Origin: Nephromyces sp. MM_2019
Taxonomy: Eukaryota > Apicomplexa > Aconoidasida > Nephromycida
Length of the DNA stretch: 40,419 nucleotides
Assembly: GCA_015657535.1 (NCBI GenBank)
Contig: JADHZB010000899.1
Span: 12,501-52,919 of the forward strand
Direction of reading: 5' to 3'
Positions 1 through 12,400 of this stretch are shown here, in pieces. The notes under the pieces were generated by a model that made no database searches, had not been told where the DNA came from, and saw only the letters and a list, made by a program, of their open reading frames with translations. How positions within the stretch are numbered: the stretch's first letter is position 1; the number at the start of each line of letters is the position of its first letter. The position numbers and the translations under genes are program-made.

Positions 1-102
1 AAATACACACATGTTCATACACACATACATAACATATACATACATACATAAATACATTCACACATACACAAATACAGACACATTTATATATATATAGTAT
101 AC

Positions 103-3100
103 CTCATTAGCTTTTATTGAGGATGTAGGGTTTAAATTTTTCATAACTTGAAAATATAAATAACTTTCACACCTGTAGTTACACATATCAAATTGTGTGT
201 GTGAATATGGAGTTTTAAAAGGGCATATGTGTGTAAAAATAGAGCAACATAAATAGTGTGTATATTATTCAAAATACAATATATGTGTGTAGTATATATG
301 TGTGTCTTTAGTAGTATTTAGATTATGTGTGTTGAGAGTAAAAAATTTATAGTTCTTTACACATCTTATTCTATTTGTTAAGAAGTAGAATTTATTAGAT
401 ATTTACACACAGTATTATATACAGACACACACATATACACACACATACACATACATACACACCCATATATATACACACATACATACACACACATATACAC
501 ACATACACACTTTTCAAAAAGTGGTTTGGCAGCACAATGTTTACACATTTCACCAAATTTATATGGTCGACAATTTTTGCAATTGGCAGACAATTTAATA
601 TCTTCCAAAGGGGGCTTAATTTCATAATCAAGGGCCATTACACTCTGAAATTTTACACACACACACACAAGTACATTAAGTAATATAATTTAAACAGATT
701 TAAGAGCATACACACACATATATAAACACACATACAAATTAGAATATAGTAAAATGTGCGTGTATGTACATATAATGTTTGTAAATATGTATAAAACAAA
801 TAATATATACATAAATATATAATGTGTATATACAATACATACTATGTATATGTAATACATAGTGTGTAAATATAAAAAAGTAGTGTGTGAATACAATCCA
901 ATGTGTGCAAAGTTTATTGTATGTGTTTGTATTCTATGTGTGTGTATTCTATGTGAGTTTATTGTATGTGTGTGTATTGTATGTGTGTGTATTGTGTGTG
1001 TGTATGTTGTGTGTGTGTGTGTAGTGTGTGTGTGTATTGAGTGTGTGTGTACAGTGTGTGTGTGTACAGTGTGTGTGTGTATTGCGTGTGTGTTTAGTAC
1101 CGTTATGAGTTCTTTGTGGCAAGTGTGTAACTCTGATAATTGATTAGTTAAATCTCTTATAAATAAATTTACGTTTGAAAAAGTGGGTGATTTTAAACCA
1201 CTACTATTTTTTTGCATTAGAAATAGTCTTTTTATTGATTTTGTATGATTGAAATGGTAATTAACTCTATAATACACACACACGTACACACATTAAAATA
1301 TGTGTAAGAATCTATATACATATATTTATATTATGTCTATATATACATATATCAATGTATATATACATAAAAATACACATACATTTATATCTATGTAAAA
1401 ATATATACAAACACATATATATAGTATATCTATGTATAATAATATCAATATAAATATAAACACACACACATATACATATATATATATATGCATATATACA
1501 CACTTTTTTAAGAATTCTTTCTGAGAAGTTTCCTTCAAGATAAACACACTATAAAACCAGTGTATGGGAGATCCATTTGTTTTTAGAGTGTAAGTTGGTA
1601 TATGTGTTAAGTGTGTATGTAACCACTCACAACGCTCATCTTTATTTGTTTCATTTTGAATACGAATTGTTGATTTCTTTTTATAATCTTTTCTAGCTGT
1701 TTGAATCTGGCCTATAACACGTTGTGTGTATTTTATAGTAAGTTTTACATATTGTTGAGATATTTTATCTAACTCTGAGGGTGTGCAAATGGAGTCAAAT
1801 AAATTGGGGGAACAATCTAACTCAGACACATTTGTTATAATATCTACCAAATTATATGCAGCATGGATTTGTTGTAAAATATCAAATTGATAATCTTTTG
1901 AAGCATTAGCCAGCTTTAATACTTGTCTATAAACACACACACACACAATATATATATATTAAATTTATACACACACATTATATATATCTAAACATACACA
2001 CATTAATTACATATATATATATGTTTACACACACACACACACAGTGTGTTACTTATAATATTCAGCAGCCTTTAAATAATTCTTTTGGATGATAGCTATA
2101 CTGGCTAAGCCATTTAAATCAGAACAGTGAGCTTTAAGGGCCTTCTCTAATTCTCCCTAAAATATAGTGAAAATGTGTAAATAAATAGACTTGTTTTAAA
2201 CATTTTACACACATATTTGACACTCTAAATAATATCAAAGAGATTTATACTATACATAAATCTGTCCTATATTTTTACACATTTCAAAGATATATTATTT
2301 ACTTATTAATTGTTAAATATATTTATATAATCTACAAGTACACATATTTATATTAATGTATATAAGCTATATGTCTAAATCATTATACACACATCACATG
2401 AGTACCTAACATTTCCCAATTCTATACATACGAAACAATATATACACAACACAGTACATACACAACACAGTACACATATAACATTATATATACACAAAAT
2501 TGTACATACACACACAATATACAAACAACACACACAATGCATAACACATACACACCCTGCTTTTGTGTAGTAATTTTTGTAAGACTTCATCCATAGGCAT
2601 AATTTGATGCATTGGTTGTGGGAAATGTATATTGTTAACCCCCATTAAATGTGTGGGTAGACCTGGGTAAACTAAACATTTTCCCTTTCCAACATTAACT
2701 GTGTAAAGGTGTGAATTCTTGCTGATTTTATATTTTATGTCCTTAAGGCCCATAGACCCTAATTGTGGGTGTATACAAGCCAATCTGAGGGCTAATAATT
2801 TATTTTCCAACGTAGGTGTGAGTGAGTCTGTGTGCGTGTTTGCGTGTGTGTGTCTAGGTGTATTTGGTGGGTAAAAAATATGTACTATATGTTCTTTTTG
2901 TTTCTCATAAAAATATCTTTCAATAGGTGAAAACTGGATCATTTCTAAACTCATTTGTGGCCTTGGTATATTCAACTCATCCCACACATCTACATATGTA
3001 AGGTGTGTAAGATGTGTAATTTATGTAGGGGGTGTAGAAGTTGTATGATGTGTGTGTGGTAGAGATGTTATAAAATGTGTAAGGGTATATGATATTTAGA

Positions 3101-4294
3101 GGGTATTTTGATGTGTGTAAGGTGTGTATTATGATGAGTGTAAAGTGTGTATTATGATGTGTGTAAAGTGTGTATTAATGTGTGTAAAGACTCTTGTAAT
3201 GTGTGTATTAAGACATATGAAAAGTGTGCTATTATGTGTGTGAAGTAGATGGCTCAAGAGTAGTGGCCACATATAGATATGTAAGGAAAGTAAATATGGT
3301 GCTATATATATATATATATCTATATCATGTGCGTGTGAATGAGTGTTTAAAGATATGTATGTGTGTTTTAAAGAATAAAGTTTATATTATTTTTAAAATA
3401 CATGTATTTACCTGAAAAGGTCGATCTCCAAAATAAGGGCCTTATGACCTCGAGGACGCTTTTCTATATTCAATAATATCAATATGTTGAATTAAAAGTG
3501 TTTGTATTTAAACATGCACACAGATAGATACACACACATACACCCACAAGACATAACACACACAACACACACAACACACACACATAATACACACAACACT
3601 CAACTCACACACATACACAACACACACAACACACGCACACAACACACAACACATAACACACACACAAATATATCATATAAAAATTTTTCAAGTGTAGGAT
3701 ATATACTGACTAATGTAGTAGAGATAATGCCCCATGGTGGTTGTGTTGGGCTAGTGTGCATGGTTTGGAGTGTAATAAGGTGCTGTGGTATAGCATAAGA
3801 GAGTGCATTTAACCAGCTCCTGTATTATATAATTACACACACACGCACACACGATCTAGTATAAATATAATATCAAGTAACATATTCACACATGAGTATT
3901 AAAAACTCAAAATATAACTTTATATATAGTTTGAGTTATATATATATACCCGGAGAGGTACAATCTATACAAACGACATTATATTTAATTACGCACAACT
4001 TTTTTAAAGTGTGTAAAATGTGTTTATATAAAAAATTAGGGAGATAAGGGAAATTACACCTATTATATTTAGGTGTATACATAGTAATATATTACCTTGT
4101 GTGTTTAGTTTTTTCAGCCCAAGTTAATCCTGCAGGGGCGAGTATAGAGAGTAGTGAGGATAATTCTTTAGGGAGTTGGTGTACAATTGGTGTGCCACTT
4201 ACACACCAACGATTATTAGCCATAATACTTTGATTCATCTTCGTTACTAAATTTGAACCTAAGAAGCACACACATGAAGATTATCATTCTATAG

Positions 4295-4335
<41 letters not shown>

Positions 4336-6248
4336 AACACACACACATACCCACACATAAGCACATACACCCACATCCACACCCACGCACAAACACACAC
4401 ACACACACACACACACACATACTTCCAATCATTTGAGATTCATCAAACACTAGCCTCCACCATTCAACATTTATAAGGGGTGAGGGTAATTTCTTATATC
4501 GTTTTTTAAAACGTAGGGTGATGTGTTTTTCATCGAGAAAGTAAAATTCTTCTTTGAGTGTGTCATAGGAGGTAAGTATAATATCATAGTCATTAAAACT
4601 ACGCCCATCAACAATCGGATCATCGAAAAAGAGTCTGTGTGAAGGCCTTTTGGCCTTCTTATCTATTTTCTTTTGGAGGTAGTTTTGCACACCTTTTAGA
4701 CCTTGGTAGATGTGTACACGAATATGTTCATTTTTACAGTGTTTTTCAATTTCATTCCTCCACTGTTCGAGGATACTTGAAGGTGTAACAATGAGTGTAG
4801 ATGAGATAGGTTGAGGAGGTAATTGGTTGCTACACCAGGGGCATAAGAATTCGAGTGTGTGTATATTATAGGGTACACCTGTTGATTTCAAACATTCTAA
4901 GTGATAGGGTGAATCACACCTACTACATGGTAAACAATTTTCTATTGAATCATATATATTACACAAACAGATTGGGTTGTTCTCATCGTTATCAATTTTC
5001 TGCTTCTTAGGGGGAAACTCTGTTATTTCGGTTGTATGTACACTGCTTGAGGGTAGGTGATGTGTTGGAAGTCTCCTATGGCTAAGAATGAGTGCAATAA
5101 CTTCTACTGTCTTACCTAACCCCATCTCATCACATAAGAAACCACCATAGATTACATATGATTGATTTGGGGGTGGATATAGTGTGTAATTCCCTGTAAC
5201 CAAGTGTATGTACAATTTTACACCAGAAGGGAGTGTAATATTTGACCAAAATGGATTGAGGTTGATTGGCTTGCCACTTTCTCTCGAAAGGGCAAAATTG
5301 AGTGCACGTTTTTGATAAGATCGGAGGGAGTCCAAGATGCGTGGCTGTATCTTGGGAGCTTCGTGTGTTACGCACACATCATCATGGACTTCAGTCATAT
5401 TATGTTCGCACAAATTAAATATATCCTTCTTGGACAGTAAAAAATATAAGAAAGAAGCATCGATGTGATATGAGGGCTCTTTTGGTTCAACCCGAGGTGT
5501 ATAGAGGAGCGTATAATTAAGGGCATTGTAGGTGTACCTAAATATAGAAAACATGTGCAAATGTAATCAATTGGGTATTATCAATCTATCCCTGGACTGT
5601 TTACCACTTCCAAAATTTGATTAGATGATTGTTTGTAGGTTCAAACGACCAGTCTTCGCTAGCGTAAGGAATGAGGGCATAGGTTTTATTGAGTGCGATT
5701 CTTAGGGGCCCATACCACTTCTTTTCATCCTGATAATTTATATGTATAAAAGAATCGAGGCAAGCGTAAGCCAACAACTTAGATGAGTTCAATAGTGTTA
5801 GGAGGCTATCCTTATCTGAATTTGTGAGTTTGGGTTGTATGTTATCTAAGCTTTGTGAAGTTTGTATTACGATTTCACCGTTATCAAGTGATATAACTTC
5901 GAGTTTGAGTGTGTCTTTACAGCAAGTGACACGAACAGGTAGAGAAAGTGGCGGTAAAGGCAAAGACGATACCCACTCTAAGCCACCAAGCTCAAGTAAT
6001 AGTATAGAGTCTTGGATGTCTGCTTGTGTTGCTATAGCGGGCGGTTGAACGCGCTGGCTACGAGAATGGTTACTGATGGGCTTGGGCTGAGGCGAAGAAG
6101 GTGAAGAGTCGGAGTCATGATTTAGCACTGGTGAGGTAGAGTTGCTGGGTGAGGATTCCTGAGAATTAAAGATTGTATGTACAGAGTTTTGTTCACCCAA
6201 TTGGGCATGTTTACGCTTGAGGGTGGGTTTATGCTTTATTCTAGGCAT
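103..6248 (-). CDS. SHPRH: SHPRH-like SNF2 helicase / E3 ligase, N-terminal 1152 codons (3' end off window)
   Basis: Eleven exons, all in frame: 6248-5605, 5537-4423, 4258-4096, 3819-3664, 3458-3412, 2989-2556, 2156-2053, 1926-1504, 1266-1101, 644-511, 172-103. Residues about 346-363 hold Walker A (DEMGLGKT at 351-358). A C4HC3 PHD finger follows at 405-450, then motif Ia (LIVTPSS), motif II DESQ at 580-583 and RWCVSGTP (motif III). After these come WRSTFSDVWDELNIP and the FSPIERYFYEKQKEH block, then an NGLA...NYLKAAEYY helical repeat and a CxxC...CxxC...LFEKCESYLYF segment. This order, with PHD between motifs I and Ia, is the SHPRH arrangement; that family poly-ubiquitinates PCNA in damage tolerance. 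The RING and C-terminal helicase lobe should lie upstream of base 1. I see no linker-histone domain. The start is the first ATG of a Lys/Arg/Ser-rich N-terminus. Exon 3819-3664 uses a weak GTGTGT donor and is the least certain. Confidence 0.9.
420..510. repeat. CA/TG dinucleotide array in an SHPRH intron
   Basis: Interrupted (AC)n on the + strand, reading TG-rich in the sense of the minus-strand gene. It starts at the 5' splice site of the intron 510-173, whose donor is GTGTGT. Confidence 0.9.
918..1095. repeat. TG array in an SHPRH intron (CA in the gene's sense)
   Basis: (GT)n interrupted by ATT, AGT and ACAGT spacers on the + strand. In the sense strand of the helicase gene it is CA-rich and fills the 5' part of the intron 1100-645. 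The 3' part of that intron (645-770) is TG-rich in the same sense. Confidence 0.9.
2815..2872 (-). repeat. TG/CA array inside an SHPRH coding exon (His-Thr-rich insert)
   Basis: Within the exon 2989-2556, interrupted TG repeats on the + strand read as a His/Thr-rich stretch (TPRHTHANTHTDSLTP) in the helicase. It directly follows the conserved EKQKEH block, where the family carries a variable loop. The same dinucleotide fills the neighbouring introns, so this looks like array sequence that has entered, or been kept in, an exon. Confidence 0.7.
3000..3260. repeat. TG-rich imperfect repeat in the SHPRH intron 3411-2990
   Basis: Degenerate units of about 20 bases such as GATGTGTGTAAGGTGTGTATTA recur on the + strand. 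In the gene's sense they are CA-rich, the opposite polarity to the adjacent intron 3663-3459. Confidence 0.8.
3522..3664. repeat. CA array in the SHPRH intron 3663-3459
   Basis: ACACAACAC-type repeats on the + strand, TG-rich in the gene's sense. The proposed 5' splice site of this intron lies inside the array, so several registers two bases apart are possible donors. Confidence 0.85.
4297..4420. repeat. CA microsatellite in the SHPRH intron 4422-4259
   Basis: Near-perfect (AC)n with CCC/CCAC interruptions fills most of this 164-base intron. In the gene's sense the GTATGTGTG donor runs straight into the array. Confidence 0.95.
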
Positions 6249-9200
6249 CCTGGATGGTATTGGGCTGTAGCAGCCCTATAGAGATGTTGTGGTATACCTA
6301 GCGGAGTTTGTGGGTGTGAGTTGAGGTGGTGTGTAATACCAAAGGAAGTTCCTGGGTGTACTCAACTACAGCCTATATCAACTAAAATGATTAGGGTAAG
6401 TAAATGATTAGGGTAAGTAAATGATTAGGGTAAGTATCTAATGAATATAAAGGTAGTTTGATGTATAGGGTCTTATATATCTATAATGAAAAATCATGTG
6501 TATTACAAAAAATTTATAATGAAGACCTTTAGTGCATATCAGAAAGCAATGTCATATGTGATGGGTGTTTGGTTTGTGTGATTATGAATAGTGACAAATT
6601 AGCTGTGGGTATGTAGATGTAAAATAGGTGTCGGTATGTGCTAGATGGTCAATTGAGGATTGTCAAATTGAAGATTTGAGAGATAGATGTGAAGCTAGAT
6701 TTCGCGCATTTTTTATAATTGGATTATGATTTTTTCATATTAAATAACTAATGCTTATATACCACGAGTCTAGATAGATTTAAAATTACAGAAATTTATG
6801 CAAGCAAAATCATTTAATTTTTTGCATGGCCAAATTACATATCTTAACAACAATTGAATGTGTTTTATATCAACTTGAAACAAATGATGATTACAAATAG
6901 AAAACTTTTTATAACTTCAAAAATCGCTCAACTGTGATAATATACAGTTCATATGCACAATATAAATGTACACTACACGTGTTATAAAAAATGTTATTTT
7001 AAAATACAATATGTACAGTATGTACCTTATATAAATCAATATCAATCAATACAGTTCTCACATTCACAGTTTATATACACAATTCAAGTAAGCAAGTTTG
7101 CATAGAAAATATAATTTCATATCTAATTTACAAAATGTAAGCAAATGTGTATTGAAATGTTCATATATACCGAGCTATGTTAAAACACACTATATATTTT
7201 ATGTAAATTAAGCTATATAAATACACTCAAAACACAAGTTCAGGTGTGTCAAGCAAACGTAAATAGTTGTTTATAAACTTTTTAGACACATTAAATATTA
7301 TAAAATATTATTGGTGATATTGAAATTCGAAGAGTTGTGTAAAATCTAAAACATATTAAAGTTAAATTTTATAATCAATAAAAAAGGTCATTGCATTATT
7401 ACAACTTACTTTAGAATGTATTATATTAATTAAATAATATTTTACTAAATATCTATATAATAAATCAAGGGATTGTAAATAACTATATTAACGAGCAATA
7501 TGTTGTAGGGTGTATGATTTATTGAAATTTTTATTGTGAGTAAATAATAATAGAAATTTGAATTGATCCTTGAAATTAATTAGCACACGCTCACATTCTC
7601 ATAAATCACAGGAAAGGCTACACATACATATATATGTTAACTACAAGCTTCAATTAAAATTTGTAAATATTTCAATGAAAATATCTCTTTTGTTTGTGTT
7701 TAAGGGTATATATGATGTAGTTTAGATGGCACGGCTATAAAAACTGTATAAATGCATATACCTAGTCAAAAGATTAATTTTCTAGATAATGAATTTAAAA
7801 AAATACAACCTCAATACTTGATATGAAATTTAGTATTCTCGTAGTGTGTACAAATTTTATTTCAATTAAATAGAAATTTTGGAAATCAATAAAGCAAATA
7901 TATAGTGTTTTTTCTTAAATTGTTCAAGTATATAAATAACTAAATTTCACTCATATATGCCTTTTAAATATTAAAAGAATTTATTTACGAGGTATATTTC
8001 ATATATAAAAAAAGTTTAATTAAAAAAAAGTTGACATTTTCAGCACAAATTCTAAGTATAATTTTTAGTGTCAGGGATAAGCTGTGGCATTGTTAAGTGT
8101 ATATAATTAATTAATTATATATGAAAATTATATACATTCAAGTATAATAATATAAGTAACGTTTTAAATAAAATTAAAATTGCTTAATATGTAGGGCATC
8201 AAACATATTTCAACACTTCAAGGTATACTCCCAAACTAATATTTATACACACATAGCAAACACTGTTTTTGATGCTTTGAATTCGAAACATTTACACCTA
8301 AAATTCAAAAAATAATTATTCAATTGATGTGTTGTTACGTGTGTGTGTAATGCATATAGAAGCAACAAATTGTACTTGGTTGCCTCGTTACGTTTATATT
8401 AAAAAAATAAAAATATAACTTTTCCCTAGCTAGCCAAGTGTTGAGTTATTGCAGCAAATATATAAATCAATATATATACATGTTTTTTATATGTTGATTG
8501 TTAAATACATAATTTTGTAGATATATAAGTAATAATGATTGCATATATTTCTAAGTATATGTATATTTAAGTGACACAAATAATATATATTAATTTCACT
8601 GAGTATTAGTGGCGTACACACATTATACTTGAATTGTTATATATAAATTGCATACACACGCACATGATAATTTGTATATAAATTTTGCTAAATAAATATA
8701 AATGTTGCTAAATATACATAAATTATGTGTATATACACGTAAAATAAAAATACACTAGCAATAGAGTCACGACAAAGTTGTATGAAATTTACCGTTCAAA
8801 ATAATTAAAAAATGCATAAGGAGTGAATTACATTTTTTTAGCTCACATAAATAAGCTGTTAACAATAACATAACAAAAACATAGTCGTTATGTCGTTTAA
8901 TAACTACGAACATTAATTAGCAGCAGTTATACGTTATGTTTGTTTGGCTTGGCTAGGCTTACCGCTAATATATTTACGTAGCACAAAAGCAAAGCTACTT
9001 TTAATCTCGATGGGTAAGTGTAATTACATCAAAATTAAGTATGAATTTTTGGTTGAATAAACATAATTAGTACATGTTTTAATTTTATTTACTTTTGGTG
9101 GTGAATAAAATAATTAATAGTGAGAGTAGTGATATATGTTTATATATATTTATATGAAAAAAAACCACCCTAAATTAAAAAATAATCATAAACAACAATG

Positions 9201-9480
9201 ATAAAGTACAGTTTCAAATAAAAATAACAACATTATGGTATAATTATCTCATCCTCTTTTAAAACCTGGTTTTCTATAACTTTTAAACTATCACTAAGAT
9301 TTTTTTTTTCATGATTTTCATCTCAAATCTGAAGCTTTTTATTGACCAACTTAATGTCCAATTCAGTTAAAATTACATGATCTACCTCTAGATTAATTAT
9401 GATTATTTTTATTTCTTCAACTAACACTTTCCATTGGCAAAACTTTCAACTACCTGAACTGTCAAACACCCTAAATCTGT
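6249..9480. other. Divergent intergenic region between SHPRH and the AP2 gene
   Basis: About 3.2 kb of very AT-rich sequence with no convincing exon, tRNA or structural RNA that I can see. It must hold the promoters and 5' leaders of the two divergent genes. The only clear structure is a three-copy 17-base repeat at 6385-6435. Scattered short TG/CA runs occur, but no long array. Confidence 0.6.
6385..6435 (+). repeat. Three tandem copies of a 17-base TTAGGG-containing unit
   Basis: Three identical copies of AAATGATTAGGGTAAGT at 6385-6401, 6402-6418 and 6419-6435. Each unit contains both a telomere-like TTAGGG and a splice-donor-like GTAAGT. It lies about 140 bases upstream of the SHPRH start codon, on the side facing the AP2 gene. 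Confidence 0.9.
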
Positions 9481-12400
9481 ATGGCTTCACGCAATGAAAT
9501 CCCTCTGGCCTCCCCAACACATACACCAACCCTGAGCGCTTCACAATTCACATCTCAGTCAACTCCTTCACACCCTGATACTTTACGCTTCACCCCAAAC
9601 GTTTATAAAAAGCTTTGCCATGAAATAATCAAGGAGTCTTCAAGATCCCTCCGTTCATACACATCTTCATATAAAGATGAACCCACACCCTCAAGCCACA
9701 ACATACCGATCAAAACCTTTACCCCTCCCGTCCACCCCTTACTACAAACATTAGCATTAAGGGAGCTCAACAGACGATCTTTTAATAGCAACAACATAAG
9801 GCCAGATCCGATATCCATCATAACTGCAGTTGATGATGTTGCCGTCTTAGAGGAACAATGCTACAGGGACTGGCTCTCTAAAAAGTCTATTCCTGTATTA
9901 TCTTCAATCAACGATTTGTTAGGCTCTCCTAAATCCATTCATTTCCCTCCAGATAAAACAGAAAATGTATTAGCTCCTTCATATGAGGATAGACTACACC
10001 TATACATAAAAGACAATAGCTTCAAGGTTAATAAAAGTTTGATTGAAGATGAGAAGCTTTACCACAACATCAGAGACAATTTAGCACTCCAAGATGAACG
10101 TAAAGAAGCTTATTTACAGCTAGTATTGAGCCTCACAAATAAAGATAAATCCATCTCAACTACACCTTTGCCTATACATAATGACTTAAAGAAATCCAGC
10201 ACTAAGTCAGTGGCTGTAACCGCTATATCCACTAATAAGAGACGTCTCTTAAATGGTTGTGTCCCCCCCCCTAATTCACCTTGTGCTAGTCCATCTATTG
10301 TCATTTATGGAAATGAAGATTTATCACAACCCGCCACTGATTCTGTAAATAACACATCTATAAACAAAGACACTTGGGTATTAAATCCACTTTCATATAA
10401 CCATGAAATACAATGTTACGAAATTCAACTTTCTCATAAAAACAAGAGAAGGATAAAGAGATTTTCAACTTATAGGCACGGGTTAAAAAATGCCTTCAAA
10501 TTAGCTTGTAGATATCACACTTTATATTCACAGCATTACTTAATTAGAAAAGAATTTTTAGAGGATCTCCCATGCAATATTGGCTTTCGATCTAGCCATA
10601 AAATCTGCAAGACAAAATGCGATAGCAATTGTGACAACACGGAGGCTTACTCTGAAGCAGGTGAGACTTGGATTGAAGAGTCATATAGCTCTTTCGATGC
10701 TACTAAAACTCTTGATGGCAACTCACAAAATTTTTCTACTGCTTTTCAAGATAACGAGAATTTACCAATGAACAACGATACTATAAATAACGGATCTACA
10801 ATACACTCTGAAAATCAAACAGCCCTCAATAATCATCAAGATCTAGAACTTAATGAACTAGATAAACATGAAACATCTAATCTTGAAGATCTGAGTATTT
10901 CAAATTTCTCCGTATATAAGAATTACTCCGTTAAAAACATTTTACTTCCTAGATGTTTAAACTTACTGAAAAAGATCTCATTTAAAGAATGGTGGAATAC
11001 AATGAAACATAACTCTTGTGTTGATCAGAAACCTAACCCCTGGCACCCTTCTGTACTATTTCTCGCAGAACCAAACTCCTCTGTCATCAAGGCTAACGAG
11101 AGAGCAGCTGAAATGGCTAAAATGAACAGACATAAGCCTCAGCGAAGTCAAATGCATCCAAAGTATAGTGAAAACTCATCTATAAATTATACTGCTGAGA
11201 ATTCGGCTTCTTTCAATTACGATGGCTCTATTGAGAATGATGATGAAAGAAAAATCGATAGCTCACCGATTTCACAAATAGAATCTGATCAGCTGACTGA
11301 AAAACAACAATCAGCATCTACTTCGAAAGATTCATCAGATAGAAAACACCTTGGAACACTTGATTCCTTTGATGTTGAGTTTGAGGGATGGATGGGCACA
11401 TCAGAGGGATATAATGCACTACTTAACAATAATTTACCTCCAACCCAAATTGAAATGAGCAATTTAGAGAAAAAGGTTCTCAAAGATGATTTAGTAAGAA
11501 ATACTAGACACACACGAACAAATTCAGCAACAAAAAATCTTGTGCAACCGCTCGAATTCCTTTACAAAACTAAACCGAGTACGCGAATCCCCCACAGCAG
11601 ATTCTCAGAAACCTATAAGAAAGAAAATAAGACATCGTCACTTGTGTTATCCAATCGCTCTGACTTTGAAGAAGGAGCTTTACGCTTTGCTATGATTAAT
11701 TTCCCAGGTTTTATTGATATCAATAAGACAATAAACTCTGATGGAATCGAATTTACTGTGCTTTTTGATAATGAAGAACATAGGGTAACAATGAGCTACT
11801 TATAGATAGCTTTTATATCAGAATTATTCTTCCAAAATAATCAACCAAGTGCTATAAACAATCTAAAATAACATGAAACTCTTGCCTTATCTATAAACCA
11901 CCACCAAAGTTATATCATAACTGAATTTTTAAAACTCTATCTCCCTTATTCAACACTCTTACATAAACATAAGAATTTTTTTTCAATTCCCATTCTATTC
12001 TTATAACAACTTATTTTTTGTTTATATGTGTTTTCAGAATTATGCACAAAACTCTATCCTACAGCATCTACCACTCATCGACCGATCAATACTTAATGAA
12101 GAAAACAGAAAAAAATTGAAAAGTTTGTTTTGCCATTATATAGAGCCTCGCTACGATTATAAAGGACAAGTATGATATTAGAATGACTATCTAAAAAGAA
12201 TCCCTATTTATATATATTAAACTTTTGTATTTCAGAACCTTAGGAGTGCTCTCATAACCATAAGTACCTGCCCTGAACTTTATATAAAGGTATTTAAAAT
12301 TTTATTTAAAAAATACTTTTGATCCTACTATGTACTATGAACTTACAAAAACAATTCAGCTCTGTACTATTTCATCCATGGAAGAGCGCTATCAATTTTT

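Noticed and set aside
378..1289. Cys/Val- and His/Thr-rich open frames (VCVCV, HTHTH)
   Set aside because: They are translations of TG/CA arrays within introns; only short exon parts inside them are real.
6385..6435. Telomere or interstitial telomere
   Set aside because: Only three TTAGGG copies at 17-base spacing; not a contiguous telomeric array.
9481..11805. A separate 774-aa gene ending at TAG 11803-11805
   Set aside because: A phase-0 GTAACA donor at 11785 and acceptor at 12037 join it in frame to exons leading into the canonical AP2 domain, so one gene is more likely.
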